Part shown: in pieces, positions 30,239 to 32,344 of the stretch
How positions within the stretch are numbered: position 1 is the stretch's first letter
How the letters are laid out: the number at the start of each line of letters is the position of its first letter
Source of the DNA: CAZUSP01 sp964623505
GTDB taxonomy: Bacteria > Patescibacteriota > Minisyncoccia > Minisyncoccales > UBA1441
Direction: 5' to 3'
Length of the DNA: 32,344 bases
NCBI GenBank assembly: GCA_964623505.1
Contig: CAZUSP010000004.1
Coordinates: 1 to 32,344, forward strand
Notes under the pieces: generated by a model
Told to the model about the DNA's origin: nothing
The model's database searches: none
What the model saw: only the letters and a program-made list of their open reading frames with translations
Translations under genes and position numbers: made by a program

Positions 30239-30267
30239 TTGTCAGTCGGGGCCGAAAATGTTAGAAT
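30239..30267 (+). promoter_or_regulatory. Promoter of argS-ileS
   Basis: TTGTCA (30239-30244), a 17-bp spacer and TAGAAT (30262-30267), preceded by TGT (extended -10). The predicted start near 30274 is about 4 nt before ATG 30278, which also supports that start over one at 30200. Confidence 0.65.
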
Positions 30268-30277
30268 TAAACGTTTT

Positions 30278-31843
30278 ATGGAAAAGACAGTTGCCCAAAA
30301 GATAAAGGAAAGAATTGAAAAAAGCTTGATCTTGTTGGGGTGCCCAAACCCTGATGGCTGGCAGGTTTATGCCTCGGAAAGGACCGAGCACGGCCACTAT
30401 GCCACCAATGTGGCTATGGTTTTGGCCCAAGGGATGAAGAGGCCTCCTCTGGAGATGGCCAAACAGATTTCGGAATCATTGAGGCCAGAATTCAAAACAG
30501 AGGTAGTTAAACCAGGCTTCATTAACTTTTTCTTGGCTTCAGAACAGCTTCATCAGGAATGGCAGACCTTGGTTGATGGATCAAAAGACCAGATTCGGAC
30601 TGAAAAACCCAAAAAGATCCAAATTGAATTTGTCTCAGCTAATCCCACCGGACCACTAACGCTGGGCAACGGCCGAGGAGGGTTTTTCGGCGACGTTCTG
30701 GGAAATATTCTGGCTAAAGCCGGCCACCAGGTCACCAAGGAATACTATATTAACAATGCTGGTTTTCAGGTGCAAAGGCTGGGCGAATCGGTCCTGGGTT
30801 ATCCCGGGGCCTCGTATCGAGGTGAATATATTGAAGAACTGAAAAAGATTATTAAAACAAAAGACGTCACCAGGGCTGGACAGGAAGCGGCCGACCATAT
30901 TCTAGATAAAATGATCAGGCCAGACATTGAAAAGATCGGCATTAGTTTTGATGTTTGGTTTTCAGAAAGAGATCTCTATGAAAAAAAGATGGTTCAAGCG
31001 ACCCTTGATCTCTTAAAAACCAAAGACCTGACTCAAAAAAAAGCAGGAGCTCTTTGGCTGAAAACAACCCGGCTTGGAGATGATAAAGACCGGGCGCTGG
31101 TGAAGTCGACCGGAGAGATGACTTATTTGATGACCGACCTGGCTTATCATCTCAATAAGTTTAGAAGAGGTTTTGACTTAGTCATTGATATCTGGGGGGC
31201 CGATCACCAGGGACACATTGAGCCGCTTCTTCAAGGGCTCGATTCTTTGGGGGCTCCGGTTGACGGCTTGAAAATACTTATTGCCCAGTGGGTCAAAGTG
31301 ATAAAAGGGGGGCGGGAGATGCTTATGTCTAAACGACGGGGAGAGTACGTCACCATTACCGAGTTAGTTGACCAAATTGGCCTGGACGCCGTCAGGTTCT
31401 TTTTCTTAAATCGCAGCCTCAATTCTCATTTGAACTTTGATTTCGATCTGGCCGTCAAAAAGTCTTCCGAGAATCCGGTTTATTACATTCAATATGCTCA
31501 TGCTCGGATGAACAGCATTATGGAAAAAATAAAACGGGGAGAAGCCGAAATTGATTTGAAGACTAATTTCGTTTTAAGTCATCCGAGCGAGCAGAAGATA
31601 ATCATGGAGTTGTTGCATTATCCGGAGGTGATAAACAATATAACCGAAACATATGATGTTCACAAACTGCCTCAATATGCTTATAGTTTAGCGTCGGCTT
31701 GGCACAGTTTCTACCAAGACTGTTCAATTATTGATTCAATCGGTCAAGAACAGCCGGCCCGGCTGGCCTTAATGGCTGCAGCCAAAAAAACATTAAAAGA
31801 ATCTCTGGCGCTGATGGGCATCAGCGCCCCAGACAAGATGTGA
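30278..31843 (+). CDS. argS: Arginyl-tRNA synthetase
   Basis: A 521-residue class I synthetase charging tRNA-Arg. Start ATG 30278 (MEKTVAQKIKERIEKSL), chosen from the family N-terminus and the promoter; the frame is open from 30200. The catalytic signature region is VSANPTGPLTLGNGRGGFFGD, in which the usual HxGH reads TLGN. The KMSKS-equivalent loop is MLMSKRRGEYVTI. YLMTDLAYHLNKF, DIWGADHQGHI and the C-terminal DALR domain (VYYIQYAHARMNSI) are present. The ileS ATG overlaps its TGA by one base. tRNA-Arg(CCG), a substrate, is encoded 3.5 kb upstream. Confidence 0.96.
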   Translation: MEKTVAQKIKERIEKSLILLGCPNPDGWQVYASERTEHGHYATNVAMVLAQGMKRPPLEMAKQISESLRPEFKTEVVKPGFINFFLASEQLHQEWQTLVDGSKDQIRTEKPKKIQIEFVSANPTGPLTLGNGRGGFFGDVLGNILAKAGHQVTKEYYINNAGFQVQRLGESVLGYPGASYRGEYIEELKKIIKTKDVTRAGQEAADHILDKMIRPDIEKIGISFDVWFSERDLYEKKMVQATLDLLKTKDLTQKKAGALWLKTTRLGDDKDRALVKSTGEMTYLMTDLAYHLNKFRRGFDLVIDIWGADHQGHIEPLLQGLDSLGAPVDGLKILIAQWVKVIKGGREMLMSKRRGEYVTITELVDQIGLDAVRFFFLNRSLNSHLNFDFDLAVKKSSENPVYYIQYAHARMNSIMEKIKRGEAEIDLKTNFVLSHPSEQKIIMELLHYPEVINNITETYDVHKLPQYAYSLASAWHSFYQDCSIIDSIGQEQPARLALMAAAKKTLKESLALMGISAPDKM

Positions 31844-32344
31844 TGGATAAACCAAAGAATCCAATTGTTCAATCAGAACAAGAAATATTGAAGTTTTGGG
31901 AGAGCGAGAAAATATTTGAGAAAAGCGTTTCCCAAAGAGAGGGCAGACCGGTTTTTTCTTTTTACGATGGTCCACCTTTTGCCACCGGCCAGCCTCATTA
32001 TGGCAACCTTTTGCCCTCGACTATCAAAGATGTGGTTTTGAGGTACCAGACCATGAGAGGGCGCTATGTTCCGAGGCGAGTTGGCTGGGACTGCCACGGG
32101 CTTCCTCTGGAAAACTTAGCGGAAAAAGAATTAGATCAAAAATGTAAGGCGGATATTGAAAAGCTGGGGATCGACAAATTCAATCAGACCTGTCGAGAAA
32201 TGGTCTTCCGCTGTGTTGACGACTTTGAGAAGGTTTTGAAAAGAATAGGCCGATGGGCTGATTACCGGAATTACTATGCCACGATCGATTCTCGTTATAC
32301 CGAAAGCATCTGGTGGATATTCAAATATCTTTACGACCAGGGGT
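31843..32344 (+). CDS. ileS: Isoleucyl-tRNA synthetase, 5' part (cut by window end)
   Basis: The frame starts at ATG 31843 and is open to the window edge (167 codons). It encodes ILKFWESEKIF, FYDGPPFATGQPHYGNLLPSTI and VGWDCHGLPLENLAEKEL, the N-terminal catalytic region of IleRS. The HIGH signature reads HYGN. The overall pattern (PHYGx, GWDCHGLP) resembles the eukaryotic-like or type 2 IleRS. The rest of the protein lies beyond the window. It is cotranscribed with argS (TGATG overlap). Confidence 0.95.
   Translation, partial: MDKPKNPIVQSEQEILKFWESEKIFEKSVSQREGRPVFSFYDGPPFATGQPHYGNLLPSTIKDVVLRYQTMRGRYVPRRVGWDCHGLPLENLAEKELDQKCKADIEKLGIDKFNQTCREMVFRCVDDFEKVLKRIGRWADYRNYYATIDSRYTESIWWIFKYLYDQG

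Overview
The window looks like part of a chromosome from a Patescibacteria (CPR) bacterium. This is inferred from the combination of type IV secretion pilin-like fusion proteins, a stand-alone 5'-3' exonuclease where one might expect full PolA, a jag-yidC-rnpA-dnaA-dnaN cluster without rpmH, very tight gene packing and promoters that leave almost no 5' leader. No rRNA, CRISPR array, insertion sequence or prophage is visible. The exact lineage cannot be read from this sequence.

Layout. 1-6540 (+): a type IV secretion / conjugation-like block: tail of an upstream gene, a VirB4 ATPase, a membrane protein with a repeated linker, and two large exported proteins that each begin with a VirB2/TrbC-like two-helix module; one carries two 13-cysteine cassettes. 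6541-8014 (-): jag, yidC, rnpA. 8015-10875: origin-type region with dnaA, DnaA-box-like sites and dnaN (+). 10877-17011 (-): a bifunctional penicillin-binding protein, ruvC, yebC, a lamin-tail-domain membrane protein, a PilB/GspE ATPase and a DHH-like protein, joined by short overlaps. 17061-23782 (+): tsaE, a PolA-type exonuclease domain, a membrane/coiled-coil protein, a hybrid membrane histidine kinase, two CheY-like regulators, mutM and holA. 23779-26052 (-): rpsT, then a decayed Mur ligase gene on the plus strand, then elp3. 26051-28305 (+): a Trm9-like methyltransferase head-to-head with elp3, tRNA-Arg(CCG) overlapping its 3' end, an EF-Tu-domain-2-like small protein behind a structured leader, and a flippase-like membrane protein. 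28319-30160 (-): smpB, tmRNA (ssrA), infC, rpmI, rplT in transcription order. 30278-end (+): argS and the 5' part of ileS.

How the genes fit together. The most notable biology is translation and tRNA modification: Elp3 (makes the carboxymethyl group on wobble U34) sits directly beside a methyltransferase whose motifs match Trm9/ABH8 (which esterifies that group), suggesting a bacterial mcm5U-type pathway. The ribosome rescue pair SmpB/tmRNA is fused by 4-nt spacing to the infC-rpmI-rplT ribosomal operon, and infC has no conventional start codon upstream of its conserved IF3 N-terminus. Several promoters with good -35/-10 matches lie so close to the start codon that transcripts would be leaderless or nearly so.

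Decay is visible in one place: 24102-24452 contains pieces of a Mur ligase spread over three reading frames, with a large internal deletion, and its last codons form a perfect 15-bp inverted repeat with the last codons of the convergent elp3 gene.
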